In this document: positions 54,198 through 63,644 of the stretch, piece by piece
Layout of the letters: each line of letters starts with the position of its first letter
Position numbering within the stretch: the first letter of the stretch is position 1
From: CAMAXB01 sp964476565
Lineage (GTDB): Bacteria > Verrucomicrobiota > Verrucomicrobiia > Opitutales > Opitutaceae
NCBI GenBank assembly: GCA_964476565.1
Contig: CAYZBG010000003.1
Location: forward strand, 53,872-117,871
Direction of reading: 5' to 3'
DNA: 64,000 nucleotides
The notes under the pieces: generated by a model
Told to the model about the DNA's origin: nothing
Databases searched by the model: none
What the model saw: the letters and a program-made list of their open reading frames with translations, nothing else
Translations under genes and position numbers: made by a program

Positions 54198-54215
54198 GCC
54201 GGTGTCCCCTCAGGG
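54192..54215. terminator. Dyad spanning the stops of two convergent genes
   Basis: A 7-bp perfect stem (54192-54198 with 54209-54215), 10-nt loop, overlaps both stop codons. There is no T run. A weak bidirectional stop is possible. Confidence 0.35.
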
Positions 54216-56693
54216 GGTCGACGACCGCCCGGGCGCGGCGTCCGCAACCCGCAGGCGCGTGATGTCGTGGAACACGCAGATGACCTCGAGGGGCTCCCGG
54301 GAAAGGGGTTCGGCGCTCGCCTGCAGCCACCGGCGGCGGCCCTCGGTCGGGTTGTAGACACCCATGACCACCTCGCGAACCGGCAGACCGGTCCGCAGGG
54401 CCCGCATCGCGGGATGGTCCGCACCGGGGAACGGCGAACCATCCTCGCGCACGACATTCCACGCCGGGTCCATCGAGGTCTTGCCCAGGATCTGATCCAT
54501 CGAGAGCCCCAGCAGCGCCGGAGCCTTCTCATTGCAGAAGATGATCACTCCCGCGGCATCGTGCACCACGACGCCGGCATTCAGGTTGCGCATCACCAGC
54601 CGCAAGCGCTCGTCGCTGGCCTGGCGGGCCAGGGCGGCTTGCCTGGCCTCGGTGATGTCCTGCGCCGTGCCCTGCAGACCGATGATACGTCCAGCCGCAT
54701 CGCGCACGCCTTCACCCCGCGCCAGCATCCAGCCGCGGGTACCGTCGGGCCGCAGCATTTCCAACTCGAGCGCGTACGGCACACCCGAGGTGCGGGTCAC
54801 CTCGAGGGCCTCGCTCAGCCGCTGCCAGCTTTCAGCCGTGAAGAGGCTGGAATGCTCGGTGTAGTCGGGCGGCGTCCGCGACGGGTCGAGTCCCAGCATC
54901 CGATAAAGGGCCTCCGACCAGATCACCCGGTTGGTCGCGAGGTCGAGGCGCCAGCTGCCGATCCGGGCGATGCGCTGGGCGGCACGCAGGTCGGCTTCGC
55001 TCTCCCGCAGCCGGGCCTCGGCCCGCTTGCGCTCGGTGATGTCGAGCAGGTTGCCCACGATCGCGGGCCGGCCCTGCAGATCGACCCGGCTGCCCATGGC
55101 CTCGAGGTCGAGGTAGGTGCCATCCTTGCGCCGGCCGCGAATGAACGAACGGATGGACTTCGTTTCGCCGCTCACCCGGCGTCGGATGTTGTCGCGCACC
55201 ACGCCGTGATCCTCCGGGTGGATCACGGTGTAGACGAGAAGCCCGATCATCTCCACCGGCAGGTAGCCGAAGATGGTGGCCAGCGCCGGGTTCACGTAGG
55301 TGAAACGCTCGTCCTGCAGGATGTAGATGCCCGCCAGCGAGTGTTCGCTGATGCCGCGAAACCGTGCCTCGCTCTCGCGCAACGACTCGGACACCCGCTT
55401 CAGTTCGGTGATGTCGCGGCCGAAGACCGACACCCCCAGGACGGCACCGTCATGGCGGATGGGGTGCAGGGAAAGCAGCAGGATGCGTTCGCCGCCCGTC
55501 AGGCTGAACTCCGTCGTCAGGGCCGGCTCTCCCGCCACGATGCGCTCGTACATGGCGCGCAGGCGTGCGGCCGTCTCCGGCGGAAAAACGTCCTCGGGCA
55601 GGAGCCCGGCCGCAGGCGTCACGCCCGTGCGGCGTCCGACGATGGCGCCGAGCGCCCGGTTGAAGGTCTTCAGCCGGAACTCCGTGTGATCCACCGACCA
55701 GATCAGGTCGTCGGTGCTGTTCATCACCGCCATGGTCTCGGTGCGGGACGCGCCGAGGGCGTCATGCAGGCGCCGGCGCTCCGCCAGCTCGCGCTGCAGG
55801 TCTGCCGCGTGCAGCCGGATCAGGCTCTTCACCTTCTGCTGCCAGAGGAACAGGCCCACCAGCACCAGCGCGACGAGCGAGGCCGGCCAGGCGTAGGGCC
55901 GCAGCTCGGCGAAGGTGAGCGGGCGGGGCTCGATCGGTCCGATCCATTTGGCATAGATCCGCGCGAAGGTGCCGTCGCGCAACACCACCGCGAGGCCCTG
56001 GTTGAGGCGTTCCAGGGTCGCATCATCCCCCTTGCGCACCGCCATGTGGAATTGAAACAGCAGGTCATCCACAAAGGTCTCGGTCAGCCCGTGGCGTCCC
56101 GCATCCGCGTCGGTGGTCGGCCGCAGGTGCAGGGCAAAATCGATCTGCCCGTCGCTCACGGCCACGAGCGATTCCGCCCGGCTCGCAAAGGGCACGATGC
56201 GGGCGCCCCAGGCGCCTTCGTCAAGCAGCTTGAGGTGCGCCAAGGATCCTTGGACGACCCCGACGCTCTTGCCGGCAAAATCCGCGATGAGGCGCACCGG
56301 AGGGTGGTCGCGCCGGGTGAAGGCCAGCCCGTGCAGGTAGGCGTGGCCCACGGTGAAGTCCATCGTCGCGCGGCGTTCGCGTGTGATCGCCACGTTCGCC
56401 AGCGCGTCAATCCGGCCCGCCTGGAACTCGCTGAGAATATGGTTCCACGGTCCGTCGACCAACTCGAGCTCCACCCCGCCCGCCGGTCCGACCGCCCGCA
56501 GCAGTTCCGCCGCAAAGCCGTCCGGTTCGCGCGCGGCGTTGAGGAAGGACAGCGGCGGCGAGGTCTGTTCCACCCCGACCCGGATCCGCACGGGCGCCGT
56601 CGCCGCCGCGGCGCTCGTCGTCAGGATGAGCAGCCACGCCGCGAGCCAGACGGGGCGGCGGACGAACCCTGGAACGTTGAACCGGGACAGCAT
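54210..56693 (-). CDS. Periplasmic-binding (SBP_bac_3) plus four PAS domains sensor, no output domain
   Basis: 827 residues. A signal/anchor segment (1-32) leads to a SBP_bac_3 domain (about 36-260: IRVGVEQTSPPLSFLNAAREPDGFAAELL, GRIDALANVAITRERRATMDFT, AVVLRDGTFARIYAKWIG). A membrane helix lies near 275-292 and a coiled coil to 325. Four PAS/PAC modules follow, each ending in a DIT motif (FGRDITELKR, LLDITERKRAEA, AQDITEARQAA, FHDITRLR). After the last PAC only about 15 residues remain, so no kinase, GGDEF, EAL or HTH domain is present. It may act by protein contact with a separate effector. Confidence 0.88.
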   Translation of the reverse strand: MLSRFNVPGFVRRPVWLAAWLLILTTSAAAATAPVRIRVGVEQTSPPLSFLNAAREPDGFAAELLRAVGPAGGVELELVDGPWNHILSEFQAGRIDALANVAITRERRATMDFTVGHAYLHGLAFTRRDHPPVRLIADFAGKSVGVVQGSLAHLKLLDEGAWGARIVPFASRAESLVAVSDGQIDFALHLRPTTDADAGRHGLTETFVDDLLFQFHMAVRKGDDATLERLNQGLAVVLRDGTFARIYAKWIGPIEPRPLTFAELRPYAWPASLVALVLVGLFLWQQKVKSLIRLHAADLQRELAERRRLHDALGASRTETMAVMNSTDDLIWSVDHTEFRLKTFNRALGAIVGRRTGVTPAAGLLPEDVFPPETAARLRAMYERIVAGEPALTTEFSLTGGERILLLSLHPIRHDGAVLGVSVFGRDITELKRVSESLRESEARFRGISEHSLAGIYILQDERFTYVNPALATIFGYLPVEMIGLLVYTVIHPEDHGVVRDNIRRRVSGETKSIRSFIRGRRKDGTYLDLEAMGSRVDLQGRPAIVGNLLDITERKRAEARLRESEADLRAAQRIARIGSWRLDLATNRVIWSEALYRMLGLDPSRTPPDYTEHSSLFTAESWQRLSEALEVTRTSGVPYALELEMLRPDGTRGWMLARGEGVRDAAGRIIGLQGTAQDITEARQAALARQASDERLRLVMRNLNAGVVVHDAAGVIIFCNEKAPALLGLSMDQILGKTSMDPAWNVVREDGSPFPGADHPAMRALRTGLPVREVVMGVYNPTEGRRRWLQASAEPLSREPLEVICVFHDITRLRVADAAPGRSSTP

Positions 56694-56859
56694 GAAAGCA
56701 GGCGGAAACGACGGTACGAGGACGCAGGGGAACGACCGTTCGTCGGCAAAGAGTGAAACGCCGGCCCCGGCGTTGGCAGCACCAAAGTTGTGACTTCCTC
56801 GGACCGCGCGGCGGGCACGCCTGTCGCCAATGGGCCGCATCACGGACCGAGACGAGGAC

Positions 56860-57810
56860 CTACGTGTCGCGCACGCACCGGAAGCCCAGGTTGGTCGTGG
56901 CGCTGTCGGGCGTGTTGGCGCTGCGCGCATCCACCCGGTAACGGTTGCAGTAACTGGCGTGGCACAGGTAGCTGCCTCCGCGCATGACCTTCCGCGTGCC
57001 CTCCGCCGGTCCGGTGGGATCGTCGACCGGAGACTCGCGGTAATAGGCGGCATCGAACCAGTCGGCGCACCATTCCCAGACATTGCCCGTCATCTGGTAG
57101 AGACCGTAACCATTGGCCCGATACGTCCGCGCCGGCGCCGGTCCGACATGACCGTCGGCCGCCGTGTTGTGCGTCGGGAACACCCCCTGCCACACGTTCA
57201 TCCGATGACGTCCGTCCGGTTCAAGCTCGTCGCCCCACGGGAACCGGTTGCCCGGCCCGAGTCCGCCGCGCGCGGCCCACTCCCACTCCGCCTCGGTGGG
57301 CAGGCGTTTGCCCGCCCAGGCCGCATACGCCTGAGCGTCGTGCCAGGACACCTGCACCACCGGATGCGCCCACCGTTGCTTGATCGTGGATCCCGGTCCT
57401 TCGGGATGGCGCCAGGTTGCACCGTCGACCCGGCACCACCATTCGCTGCCTTGCACCACCTGCCGCACCGACCGCGCGATCTGCGCCGGCGTAAGGTGAC
57501 CCGCGAACACGAACGACCAGCCGAACCGCTCCGACTCAGTCTTGTAACCGGTCGCGTTCACGAAGGCGTTGAACTGCTCATTCGTCACCGTCGTGGCGTC
57601 GATCCAGAACGGCTGGAGCCGGACGCGGTGCACCGGCCCCTCGCCGTCGGCCGGGAACCCATAGTCGCGCTCGTTGCCCATGAGGAAGTCTCCGCCGGGG
57701 ATGAGCACCATGCCCTCCGTCGACCCGGTGTTCACCCGCCGGAAGCCTTCCCCCGCAGCGGCGGGAGGGCCGCCTTCCCGGTCCGGGGCGCAACAGGACT
57801 GACCGTGCAT
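56860..57810 (-). CDS. Formylglycine-generating enzyme (sulfatase maturase, SUMF1 family)
   Basis: 316 residues, cytoplasmic. It oxidises the active-site Cys of type I sulfatases to formylglycine. Family motifs: MVLIPGGDFLMGNE near 34-47, PVVQVSWHDAQAYAAWAGKRLPTEAEWEWAARGG, and GNVWEWCADW. The C-terminal segment contains both copper-binding/catalytic cysteines, Cys283 (GGSYLCH) and Cys288 (SYCNRYR), followed by ANTPDSATTNLGFRC. These cysteines separate true FGE from the many SUMF1-like proteins without maturase activity. The N-terminal CCAP motif is also typical. It probably serves the sulfatase at 27.7 kb and others. The ATG at 57810 fits. Confidence 0.92.
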   Translation of the reverse strand: MHGQSCCAPDREGGPPAAAGEGFRRVNTGSTEGMVLIPGGDFLMGNERDYGFPADGEGPVHRVRLQPFWIDATTVTNEQFNAFVNATGYKTESERFGWSFVFAGHLTPAQIARSVRQVVQGSEWWCRVDGATWRHPEGPGSTIKQRWAHPVVQVSWHDAQAYAAWAGKRLPTEAEWEWAARGGLGPGNRFPWGDELEPDGRHRMNVWQGVFPTHNTAADGHVGPAPARTYRANGYGLYQMTGNVWEWCADWFDAAYYRESPVDDPTGPAEGTRKVMRGGSYLCHASYCNRYRVDARSANTPDSATTNLGFRCVRDT

Positions 57811-57938
57811 GATGCAGCAGTCAAAAGACAGACGATCAAATGCGAAGCCAAATGTCGCTCCTGGGACGGGGCGGGAAACGGCCTCAATTCTGGGCTTGCC
57901 TCCCGCCTGCTCCACCCGTGTCTTTCCCCTTCCCTCCT

Positions 57939-58023
57939 GCCCGGGTGGTGGAATTGGTAGACACGCAGGTCTCAGAAGCCTGTGCCTAACAGCATCGCGG
58001 TTCGAGTCCGCGCCCGGGCACCA
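57939..58023 (+). tRNA. tRNA-Leu, anticodon CAG
   Basis: An 85-nt gene with genomically encoded CCA. The acceptor stem is GCCCGGG with CCCGGGC. The anticodon stem is CAGGT with GCCTG around the loop CTCAGAA, giving CAG. The long class II variable arm TGC-CTAACA-GCA is typical of leucine. The T arm has GGTTCGAGTCC. T6 directly follows the CCA (58024-58029) as a terminator tract. The stretch 57810-58158 holds nothing else recognisable. Confidence 0.97.
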
Positions 58024-58157
58024 TTTTTTGCCCGAACCCCGGTCGGCCCAACGACCAGTCGCCGCCTCGCCCGGGCCCGGACTCCCTGGGAAAATCATCG
58101 GTGCCGCGCCGCCCGAGGCTCGACCCGTGTGCAACGAAACTGCAACCTCTCCTGCAC

Positions 58158-60740
58158 ATGAGCCGCATTCAGGTTTGGTTCACCCTCGGCGCCCTCGTCA
58201 TCATTGCGACCCTGCGTGCTGCAACCACCCCCTCCAGCAGTGCGGGCTTTGTGACGGCCCCTCCCGCCGCCTGGGTGGAGTCCGCGGAGCTTCCGCCAGC
58301 CGGGCCTCCCCGTGACAATCCGTCCGGTCAGGATTTTCTCCTCCTCGACCGGCAGACCCGTGTCTCCACCGAGGAGTCCTATTTCCGGCGCGCCTATCAG
58401 ATCGTGTCCGAGGCCGGACGCCAGCACGGCGCCCAGGTCACGATCAGCTTCGACCCCAGCTACCAATCGCTCACCCTGCACCACCTCCGGCTCGTTCGTG
58501 ACGGCGAGCTCCTCGATCGGCTGGATCCGTCGAAGATTCAGATCCTGCAACAGGAACGCGACCTCGACCGGCAGCTCTACAACGGTGAGCGCTCGGCCTT
58601 CGCCATCCTCGACGATGTCCGCATCGGCGACGTGGTGGACCTCGCCTTCACGGTACGCGGAACCAATCCCGTTTTCGGGGACCGGTTCATCGACAGCGTC
58701 GGCTTCGGCTGGGGCGTGCCGGTGCGCGACCTGCGGTACCGTCTCATCGCGCCAAAGGGATCCGGCATCGCGGCGAAGCTGCACGGCGTGGTCGGAGTGG
58801 AGAAGACGATGGCCGCGTTCGATGACGATGAGGAGATCCAGTGGTGGCGCGCACACTCCCTGCCCCGCATCGAAGGCGAGGATCGCACGCCCGCCGACAC
58901 GGTTGTCTTCCCCTACTTGGAGCTCTCGGCTTTCCGCACGTGGAACGAGGTCGTGGATTGGGCCCTGCCCCTTTACGCCCTCGCCCCCGAAGCCGGACCG
59001 CTGGTCAAGGAAATGGCGGCACGACTCCGCTCGTCCGGCCCTTCGCCCGAGGCCCGCGCGCTCGCCGCCCTCGATTTCGTCCAGCAGGATATCCGATACC
59101 TCGGCATCGAGATGGGCGCCGGATCCCATCGTCCGTCCGATCCGGAAGAGGTTCTTCGCCGTCGCTTCGGGGACTGCAAGGACAAGGCCCGGCTGCTCGT
59201 CGCCCTGCTCCGCGAGCTTGGCGTGCGGGCTGTTCCCGCCCTCGTGAACAGCTCCGTCCGCGAGTACCTGCACCAGCGCCTGCCCACCCCCTACGCCTTC
59301 GATCACGTCGTCGTCCACGTCGACCTTGACGGCACGCAGTACCTCGTCGACCCGACGGTCTCCCATCAGCGCGGTGCGTCGCTTGCGCTTCGCCATCTCG
59401 GCTCCTATCGCACCTGCCTGCCCATCGTCGAAGGTTCCGGACGCCTCGCCACGGTCGTCCACGGACCGGGAGATCTGATGCGCACGGTGGTAAGGGAGAC
59501 GTTCACCATCGAGGACCTCGACCAGCCGGCGCGGTTCAAGGTCATCACCGAATACTCCGGCGCCTCGGCACGCTCGATCCGGTCCTACCTCACCGGCAGC
59601 AGCCGCGAGCAGATCGGCCGCGACTACCTCGACTACTACCATTCCTATTATCCGGGCATCACGCTCGACGGCGAGGTTTCCTGGACCGATGACGCTGCGG
59701 GTGAGCGCGTCGTCGTGACCGAGAACTACCGGATCAAGGACCTCTTCTCCGCGGCAACCGACACGAATCCCGTCCAGGTCGCGGAGTTCCACCCTGCCGC
59801 GATTTGGGATCAGGTTCGCACGCCCAACCTCTCCCGGCGCAAGTTCCCCTTCAGGCTCAGCCATCCCGTCCATTTGGAACAGCAGCTCGATCTCCACCTG
59901 CCCAGTGACTGGCCGATCGAACGCACGCTCGACCGGGTCGAGGACGCGGCCTTCGAACTCGAGGTCGGCGCCCGCGGCGAGACCCCGCGTCACCTTGTGC
60001 TGAGTCACGTCTGGAAGAGCCGGGCCGATGCGGTGGCGCCCGACCGCATCGATGAATTCGCCGCCAACCTCCAGCGGGCGAAGGATCAGCTTGGCTACCA
60101 GCTCACCCACAACACGGCTATCGCGGGCTCGGGGCCTTACCCGTTGAACTGGCCGATGGTGGGCCTCGCCGGACTGATGCTTGCCTCCGGCGCGTTTGCG
60201 GCCAATCGAGCCCTTCGGCCGGCTGGCGATTTCCCGCCCCCTCTTCCGGCCGGCGCGGCCCTGCCATCCGGCAACGAAAAACTTGAGGGCCTGGGCGGAT
60301 GGCTGATCCTCGTCGGCTTCGGCGTTCTCCTGCGTCCGGTCGTTTACCTGGTATCCATCGTTCAAGGACATCAGGCCTACTTTAATCAGGGGGTCTGGTC
60401 GGTCCTCACCACGCCGGGGACCGACACCTACCGCCCCCTCTTCTCGCTGCTCGCACCGCTGGAGCTGGGTTTGAACATTCTCCTTTTCGTCTATTCGGTC
60501 ACGTTGATCCTGCTGTTCTTCCGGCGATCCCGGCGCTTTCCCGGGCTGATCCAGATTCTGCTCATGCTCGAGATCGCAGCGATGGGCTTCTCCGCGTGGA
60601 GTTCCCACGCTCTCGGCCCGGTGACCGATGCGGAGAACACCCAGGTCTTCGGCGACCTGTTCCGCTCGATGCTCGTCGCACTCATCTGGGTGCCCTACTT
60701 CCGGCTATCGCGACGTGTCGCCCTGACCTTCACCCGATAG
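58158..60740 (+). CDS. DUF3857 / transglutaminase-like protein with C-terminal DUF2569 membrane domain
   Basis: 860 residues with an N-terminal signal segment. DUF3857 covers about 60-230 (ESYFRRAYQIVSEAGRQ, ILDDVRIGDVVDLAFTV). The transglutaminase core follows: LAALDFVQQDIRYLGIEMG, then RRFGDCKDKARLLVALLRELG with catalytic Cys340, His in YAFDHVVVHV and Asp in YLVDPTVSH. A linker with a membrane segment leads to four more helices (about 715-855; KLEGLGGWLILVGFGVLLRP), matching DUF2569. Location is the envelope, with the transglutaminase fold likely periplasmic. The catalytic triad looks complete, so protease or amidase activity is plausible. Substrate unknown. Confidence 0.87.
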   Translation: MSRIQVWFTLGALVIIATLRAATTPSSSAGFVTAPPAAWVESAELPPAGPPRDNPSGQDFLLLDRQTRVSTEESYFRRAYQIVSEAGRQHGAQVTISFDPSYQSLTLHHLRLVRDGELLDRLDPSKIQILQQERDLDRQLYNGERSAFAILDDVRIGDVVDLAFTVRGTNPVFGDRFIDSVGFGWGVPVRDLRYRLIAPKGSGIAAKLHGVVGVEKTMAAFDDDEEIQWWRAHSLPRIEGEDRTPADTVVFPYLELSAFRTWNEVVDWALPLYALAPEAGPLVKEMAARLRSSGPSPEARALAALDFVQQDIRYLGIEMGAGSHRPSDPEEVLRRRFGDCKDKARLLVALLRELGVRAVPALVNSSVREYLHQRLPTPYAFDHVVVHVDLDGTQYLVDPTVSHQRGASLALRHLGSYRTCLPIVEGSGRLATVVHGPGDLMRTVVRETFTIEDLDQPARFKVITEYSGASARSIRSYLTGSSREQIGRDYLDYYHSYYPGITLDGEVSWTDDAAGERVVVTENYRIKDLFSAATDTNPVQVAEFHPAAIWDQVRTPNLSRRKFPFRLSHPVHLEQQLDLHLPSDWPIERTLDRVEDAAFELEVGARGETPRHLVLSHVWKSRADAVAPDRIDEFAANLQRAKDQLGYQLTHNTAIAGSGPYPLNWPMVGLAGLMLASGAFAANRALRPAGDFPPPLPAGAALPSGNEKLEGLGGWLILVGFGVLLRPVVYLVSIVQGHQAYFNQGVWSVLTTPGTDTYRPLFSLLAPLELGLNILLFVYSVTLILLFFRRSRRFPGLIQILLMLEIAAMGFSAWSSHALGPVTDAENTQVFGDLFRSMLVALIWVPYFRLSRRVALTFTR

Positions 60741-60973
60741 CCGCAGAACGGCCGGGACGCGTTGCCTTCCTCGGTACCGCAGCCGGCCGGCACCGTGGAT
60801 GAAGTCGATACTCCGCACTTTTTCCCAAGAAACCAGACTACCGGCACCATCGGTCAGCCGACGCTAGGTCCCGCATCAACCATCAGCGGCCTGCACCTTG
60901 CGGCCGCGTCCCACCGCTTGAAGAACACCGACCGCCCTGCCATGCCCGAGGGAGCGGTATCCGAAAGATCCCT

Positions 60974-62206
60974 GTGACTACACCCACTGCCCCCACAACC
61001 CCGCACCCCACCGGTAGCGCGCTTCTGACCCGCGTTACGCGATACTGCGCGGCCCAAGTCGAGCGCATCCTGGGAAAGACGCCGTCTACCGGCGAAGTAT
61101 TCCCAGAGCTGGATGGCATCCGTGGACTGGCCGTCCTGCTCGTGCTGGCGAGCCATACCAATCTCTGGAATCTGCGCGGGGTCGGTGCGGTCGGAGTCTG
61201 GCTGTTCTACGTTCTCAGCAGTTTCCTGCTCACGCGGATCATTCGGAAACGGCTGCCGGGCTCTCTCTCACCCGGCGAACTCTGCATGTATGTCGTCCGG
61301 CGGATTGCCCGGGTCATACCCACCTATTATGCGGTGCTGGCCGTCGTCGCGATCATCGATGGCAAGCCCTTGGACTGGTTCCTCCGGCACTGTGTGTTCA
61401 TGTTGGCCGATGGCCATTTCTGGTCCATCCCCCAGGAAGAATTGTTCTACGTGTTGCTTCCGCTGATTGCGGCCGTGGTCTACCTGGCCCAGCGATGGCT
61501 TCGTCTACCAGCGGTCATCGCGGCCGCCCTCCTGCTCTGGCTCGGCCTGGAAAAGGGATTCCCGTTCTTTCTGCTGCCAGCCAACGGCGGGATGTCAGCC
61601 TTCTATGTCAGCGTCTTCCTCGTTGGTTTCCTCCTGGCTCATGTGTGGGAACTCAAATGGTTCCAGCGCGCGCTCCAATTCAGGGTCTCGCGCTACGTGG
61701 CGAATCTAGCGGGCCTGCTGGCCTTGGCATTGTTCGCGCTCGCGGCAAAACACCATATAGGTGCTTTTGCGAGTTTCACCCAAATCACGGTGACGACCGA
61801 ATACCCGGCATGGACCCACTACCGCGAGTATGCGGCGATCTGCGCGGTCCTGATTGTATCGGCACTCATCCCGGGTTCATGGATGCAGCATCTGTTCGCC
61901 TGCAAACCCATGCGGGTGGTCGGCACCCTCAGCTTCGGCATCTATCTCGTGCACCATCGTATCCTCGAGGTATTTGCGCGCCCCATGCAGATCCCTGACG
62001 GCATTTGGCTGTTTCTGTTGACCTTCCTGTCGTCGTTCGCGGTGGCGCTGGTGCTCGAACGCTGGCTCGAAAGCCCGAGCATGCAGCTGGGAAGAAGACT
62101 CAACCGCAAGATCGCCGCCCGCTTCAGCTCCGCGAGAAACGCAGAGGAAAAACCTTACGTTGCCGCTCCGGTCGAGGCGGCTGAATCGCGGAAAGCATCG
62201 CCGTAA
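60974..62206 (+). CDS. Acyltransferase 3 family membrane protein
   Basis: 410 residues, about ten membrane helices. Family motifs: ELDGIRGLAVLLVLASHT (with the catalytic His), GVGAVGVWLFYVLSSFLLTRII, YVVRRIARVIPTYY with the conserved RxxR, SIPQEELFYVLLPL, and VVGTLSFGIYLVHHRILE near the end. Members O-acylate sugars of LPS, capsules or other glycans. It starts with GTG at 60974, which places the DG-IRG motif at the usual distance. The 45-residue N-terminal tail is longer than in many members. The 234-bp gap upstream holds nothing recognisable. Confidence 0.88.
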   Translation: MTTPTAPTTPHPTGSALLTRVTRYCAAQVERILGKTPSTGEVFPELDGIRGLAVLLVLASHTNLWNLRGVGAVGVWLFYVLSSFLLTRIIRKRLPGSLSPGELCMYVVRRIARVIPTYYAVLAVVAIIDGKPLDWFLRHCVFMLADGHFWSIPQEELFYVLLPLIAAVVYLAQRWLRLPAVIAAALLLWLGLEKGFPFFLLPANGGMSAFYVSVFLVGFLLAHVWELKWFQRALQFRVSRYVANLAGLLALALFALAAKHHIGAFASFTQITVTTEYPAWTHYREYAAICAVLIVSALIPGSWMQHLFACKPMRVVGTLSFGIYLVHHRILEVFARPMQIPDGIWLFLLTFLSSFAVALVLERWLESPSMQLGRRLNRKIAARFSSARNAEEKPYVAAPVEAAESRKASP

Positions 62207-62334
62207 GCCGTTGGGCGCGGTCCGTGCCGAACCAGGATAATCAATACCAGGGGGTGGTCGGTTGATTGCCCCAACGGTTTTCACCCGCGGACGCCTTCCT
62301 TCTGTCCGCCGTCCCGGTTTGCCGCTGCCGCCAC

Positions 62335-62988
62335 TTACTTCCCCGCGGCGGTCAGGATCTCGATCGCCTCGGCTTGGTTGAATTGTCGGGCGATCTCCAG
62401 GGCGGTCACGCCGTGCTGGGAGACAATCTTGGGATCGACCCCACGGGCGAGCAGGAGCCGGACCACCGCGCCACCACCGGATGCCGCGGCTTCATGCAAT
62501 GCCGTGCCCCCCGCGCCGCTGAGGATGTTGGGGTCCACTCCACCGTCGAGCAGCACCGCCGCGATCTCCCCGCGGCCTTTCGCCGCCGCCAGGTGCAACG
62601 GCGTCCAACCGGTCCGGTCCCGCACCGTCGCATCAGCCTTCGCCTTCACCAGCGATGTTACCATCCCGAGATCGCCCCGATCCACCGCAAGGTGCAGCGG
62701 ACTGCGCCCCGAAGCATCGGGCGCCGACGGGCTCGCCCCGGCGGCGAGCAACGCGTCGAGGATCGCGGGCTGCTTGCGCAGGATGGCGTTGTGCAGCGGC
62801 GCGAGCCGGGCCCCGGGCGCCCCTTTCGCCGCAGACGGATCCTTGGCCAGGTGGCGTTTCACGTCCTCCACGTCGCCCCGGGCAATCGCTTCGTCGATCG
62901 TTTTGTACGTCGGTTCCGCGGCGAACGCGGCGGCGGCGAGCAGGACAAAGAAGGTGGCAAAGCGGGAAAATAAGCGGACGGGGTGCAT
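62335..62988 (-). CDS. Exported ankyrin-repeat protein
   Basis: 217 residues with a signal peptide (to about AAAAFA, 23). About five ankyrin repeats follow: TIDEAIARGDVEDVKRHLA, APLHNAILRKQPAILDALLAAGA, SPLHLAVDRGDLGMVTSLVKAKA, TPLHLAAAKGRGEIAAVLLDGGVDPN and TALHEAAASGGGAVVRLLLARGVDP. It is probably a periplasmic protein-binding scaffold. No enzymatic part is seen. It is convergent with the acyltransferase gene. Confidence 0.88.
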   Translation of the reverse strand: MHPVRLFSRFATFFVLLAAAAFAAEPTYKTIDEAIARGDVEDVKRHLAKDPSAAKGAPGARLAPLHNAILRKQPAILDALLAAGASPSAPDASGRSPLHLAVDRGDLGMVTSLVKAKADATVRDRTGWTPLHLAAAKGRGEIAAVLLDGGVDPNILSGAGGTALHEAAASGGGAVVRLLLARGVDPKIVSQHGVTALEIARQFNQAEAIEILTAAGK

Positions 62989-63299
62989 TGGCGCAACGTG
63001 CCCATGCGCGGCCCTAGGCGCAAGACCGGGGGCGCAGGCGGAAGCATCCTGCTCCCGTCGTCGCCCCGCCTACGTCCTACCGATCCTTCAGGATCGTACC
63101 GGCAAGAAGCTCCCGCCGAGTCGCAGAGGCGTGGAGTCTATATTCAGGGCACCTTGGATCGTCACTCCGCGAGATCCGTCCCATATTTGTGTCGATCGTG
63201 TGGGCGCGAGACGATCGTTTCTCGGATGGCGAGCGAAGCGCTGTTTCGTTTCTACTTACACACTAATCGCAACTTTGAATCCGACTTCGCCGGATCCGG
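62989..63299. other. Gene-free stretch between ankyrin and MazE-like genes
   Basis: No coding frame with protein-like composition was found on either strand. A small hairpin (cgatcc-ttca-ggatcg, about 63078-63093) is present. The position directly downstream of the antitoxin is where a mazF toxin gene would be expected, but I see none. Confidence 0.5.
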
Positions 63300-63602
63300 T
63301 TATCCCTCTTCTTCCACCCCTATCAAGAGGAGAATCCGGGCAACGACCTGATCGATAGTCGCTTCATCCCCCCGCCCAACAGACTCGCCTGTCGCGACTT
63401 CGTTGTGCCGGTTCGAAGGCGTAAGCTTTGTCGGTAAATTGCCGGGCGCCAACTTGCTCCGCCAAATCGGGCGAACGACCAAAGCACCGCCCCTCAAGGA
63501 AAGCTCCACTTCGGAACCGTCGCCAATACGCGTCTCCGCCGCGAAGGCACTCGGGATCCTCATCACTAGACTATTACCCCATCGATGGATGGCCGTCTTC
63601 AT
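63300..63602 (-). CDS. MazE/AbrB-family antitoxin-like protein without adjacent toxin gene
   Basis: 100 residues. The N-terminal 50 form a MazE-type swapped-hairpin DNA-binding domain: KTAIHRWGNSLVMRIPSAFA, then DGSEVELSLRGGALVVRP. The next part (LPTKLTPSNRHNEVATGESVG) is the usual toxin-binding tail, which normally ends near GxxVGREVW. Here about 20 extra residues follow (DEATIDQVVARILLLIGVE), resembling the last helix of MazF toxins. No mazF gene lies downstream. It is probably an orphan antitoxin or the scar of a mazEF deletion. A 69-residue gene sits 42 bp upstream on the same strand. Confidence 0.75.
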   Translation of the reverse strand: MKTAIHRWGNSLVMRIPSAFAAETRIGDGSEVELSLRGGALVVRPIWRSKLAPGNLPTKLTPSNRHNEVATGESVGRGDEATIDQVVARILLLIGVEEEG

Positions 63603-63644
63603 GAATCTACAATCTAGAGCCGCGCATCACAAAAATCTTGCCGA

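Noticed and set aside
54180..54215. Frameshift separating the PAS sensor from a kinase domain
   Set aside because: The convergent esterase gene ends at 54197, so there is no room for a downstream output domain on the minus strand.
54267..56756. An 829-codon plus-strand open frame opposite the SBP-PAS sensor
   Set aside because: Shadow of a well-supported multi-domain gene; no recognisable motifs of its own.
58095..60608. An 837-codon minus-strand open frame opposite the DUF3857/transglutaminase gene
   Set aside because: Shadow frame; the plus strand carries intact catalytic motifs and membrane helices.
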